Shown here: piece after piece, positions 5,464 through 5,653 of the stretch
Position numbering within the stretch: position 1 is the first letter of the stretch
How the letters are laid out: every line of letters starts with the position of its first letter
From: Bacilli bacterium
GTDB taxonomy: Bacteria > Bacillota_I > Bacilli_A > RF39 > UBA660
Assembly: GCA_017888105.1 (NCBI GenBank)
Contig: JAGHGS010000025.1
Coordinates: forward strand, 1-5,653
DNA length: 5,653 bases
Direction of reading: 5' to 3'
Notes under the pieces: generated by a model
What the model saw: the letters and a program-made list of their open reading frames with translations, nothing else
Told to the model about the DNA's origin: nothing
Database searches by the model: none
Position numbers and translations under genes: made by a program

Positions 5464-5653
5464 AAGTTGATTTATTAATTCTGGTTTTAATAATTTAAAT
5501 ATATTTTCTATTTCATTTTCAAAATCTAAAGATAATTCATACATAATTAATTTCATACTTTTATTATAAAAAACTTGTACTAATTTTAATATCATTAATG
5601 CAATTCTTCTTAATATTCCTAAATTTCTTGCCCCATTTTTTTCTAATGTTTTA
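5452..5653 (-). CDS. Probable transposase, C-terminal part only (runs off the window)
   Basis: Read on the - strand, an open frame of 66 codons enters at the window end and stops at TAA (5452-5454). The visible start, KTLEKNGARNLGILRRIALM, followed by ILKL and later ELSLDFENEIENIFKLL, resembles the C-terminal end of DDE transposases of ISAs1 type, where an 'N.A.LRR.AL.LLK'-like helix ends the catalytic domain. Identification is from memory of the motif and is tentative. Codon use differs from the neighbours: 5 of 7 Ile codons are ATA and every Arg codon is AGA, while cdaA uses ATT for nearly all Ile. This fits a transferred element. Whether the gene is whole or a decayed copy cannot be told, and no terminal inverted repeat can be assigned from one end. 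It converges on cdaR. Confidence 0.55.
   Translation of the reverse strand, partial: KTLEKNGARNLGILRRIALMILKLVQVFYNKSMKLIMYELSLDFENEIENIFKLLKPELINQLKNT

Overview
The window is about 70% A+T and carries five complete genes on the + strand plus the 3' end of a sixth gene on the - strand. Strong AGGAGG-type ribosome binding sites, short intrinsic terminators, a cotJ spore-coat operon and the cdaA-cdaR c-di-AMP module point to an endospore-forming or formerly spore-forming low-GC Firmicute, probably a Bacilli or Erysipelotrichia-like gut lineage. Tryptophan is coded by TGG and no in-frame TGA is seen, so nothing suggests the Mycoplasma genetic code. Species cannot be told from this sequence.

Layout: (1) 1-183, a hairpin that probably terminates an upstream gene, then a leader with no convincing promoter. 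(2) 184-1171, a two-gene cotJ operon: a single protein joining CotJA and CotJB, then CotJC of the manganese-catalase family with all five expected metal ligands, closed by a strong terminator that starts inside cotJC. (3) 1254-3135, an unrecognised pair: a 548-residue soluble coiled-coil protein whose last codons overlap an 81-residue protein. (4) 3136-3205, a compact terminator/promoter junction. (5) 3206-5391, cdaA (membrane diadenylate cyclase) and cdaR (YbbR-repeat regulator), overlapping by one base. (6) 5392-5463, two tandem hairpins. (7) 5452-5653 on the - strand, the C-terminal 66 codons of a probable transposase running off the window.

How the genes work together: CotJ proteins are expected in the mother cell and spore coat. 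CdaA makes c-di-AMP at the membrane and CdaR is its known membrane partner. The usual third member, glmM, is not here; the operon is terminated and met by a convergent mobile-element gene. The coiled-coil/small-protein pair between the two known operons is the least explained part of the window. The points most worth a second look are that pair, the CotJA-CotJB fusion, a DGG in place of the usual DGA motif in CdaA, and the long basic amphipathic N-terminus of CdaR.
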